Part shown: positions 63,672 through 64,000 of the stretch, piece by piece | How positions within the stretch are numbered: the stretch's first letter is position 1 | Layout: every line of letters begins with the position of its first letter | DNA from: Macquaria australasica | Lineage: Eukaryota; Chordata; Actinopteri; Centrarchiformes; Percichthyidae | Reading direction: 5' to 3' | Assembly (NCBI GenBank): GCA_005408345.1 | Contig: SEMN01000568.1 | Location: 264,723 to 328,722 of the forward strand | DNA: 64,000 nt | Translations under genes and position numbers: made by a program | The notes under the pieces: model-generated | What the model was told of the DNA's origin: nothing | Database searches by the model: none | Seen by the model: the letters and a program-made list of their open reading frames with translations, nothing else

Positions 63672-64000
63672 GTAAGTGGGCACATTTAGTGTGTGTTTAA
63701 AGTGTCGGTATATTCTCATACCGTTTCTCAGTGTGTTGTATCTTACCACATTTTTTTTCTCATCAGTCAGTATTGATATTTATCAAGATATAAATTAAGT
63801 CACTATTTCTGTCAAACTTAAATATTAGTGGATTAATAGTAGATTCAGAACCTGAAAAATTACCAACAATTGTATGAGCAGCAAACAGAAAATCTAGTTA
63901 CAATTATTTATTAGTACAAAAATAAACCTGTAAATCCTTTTGAATCCTGTAGTGTGAAATGTTAAAATCGCTCATTTTAGATGGCACTTGGCAGCACCAT
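63672..64000 (+). other. Intron of the PDS5-like gene cut by window end
   Basis: Starts with donor GTAAGT after DKR. No further exon seen before the window ends. Confidence 0.6.

Overview
The window is nuclear DNA from a bony fish. Genes are split into many short exons with GT-AG introns. The proteins are recognisable vertebrate orthologues, and the introns carry dinucleotide microsatellites and several repeat families typical of teleosts. The gene order, cacna1d then chdh on the opposite strand then il17rb, matches the known human 3p21 order CACNA1D-CHDH-IL17RB, so this is a conserved synteny block. Nothing bacterial, plasmid-like or CRISPR-like is present.

Region 1 (about 1-37290, + strand) is the 3' three quarters of cacna1d, the pore subunit of the Cav1.3 L-type calcium channel. 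The window opens inside an intron of the I-II linker. It covers a 75-nt cassette exon in that linker, domains II, III and IV, the calmodulin-binding EF-hand/IQ region, and the long C-terminal tail ending in a PDZ-type motif. Thirty-nine constitutive coding positions were joined by hand and stay in frame throughout. Two pairs of mutually exclusive exons (IIIS2 and IVS3) are both intact.

Region 2 (37291-43508) is the cacna1d 3' UTR running tail-to-tail into the chdh 3' UTR; no other gene was recognised. Region 3 (43509-53090, - strand) is chdh, mitochondrial choline dehydrogenase, with nine coding exons plus a noncoding first exon. A short GC-box interval (about 53040-53270) separates its 5' end from il17rb on the + strand, which suggests a shared divergent promoter.

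Region 4 (53273-59514) is an il17rb-like IL-17 receptor. It has a signal peptide, one extracellular domain, a stalk made of tiny exons, a membrane segment and an intracellular SEFIR domain. It appears to lack the second extracellular domain of mammalian IL17RB. Its introns hold a 1.04-kb foldback element built from 42-bp repeats and two decayed L1-type LINE pieces.

Region 5 (61831-64000) contains four consecutive, well spliced, in-frame internal exons of a PDS5 cohesin-regulator gene, closest to PDS5B. No room or signal was found for the roughly 230 residues that should precede them, so this looks like a 5'-truncated or rearranged copy.

The genes are not an operon; each is an independent eukaryotic transcription unit. 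The strongest observations are the alternative-splicing architecture of cacna1d, the shortened il17rb ectodomain, the partial PDS5 copy and the foldback repeat element. All exon edges were read by eye from splice signals and protein similarity remembered from the families; no search was run.
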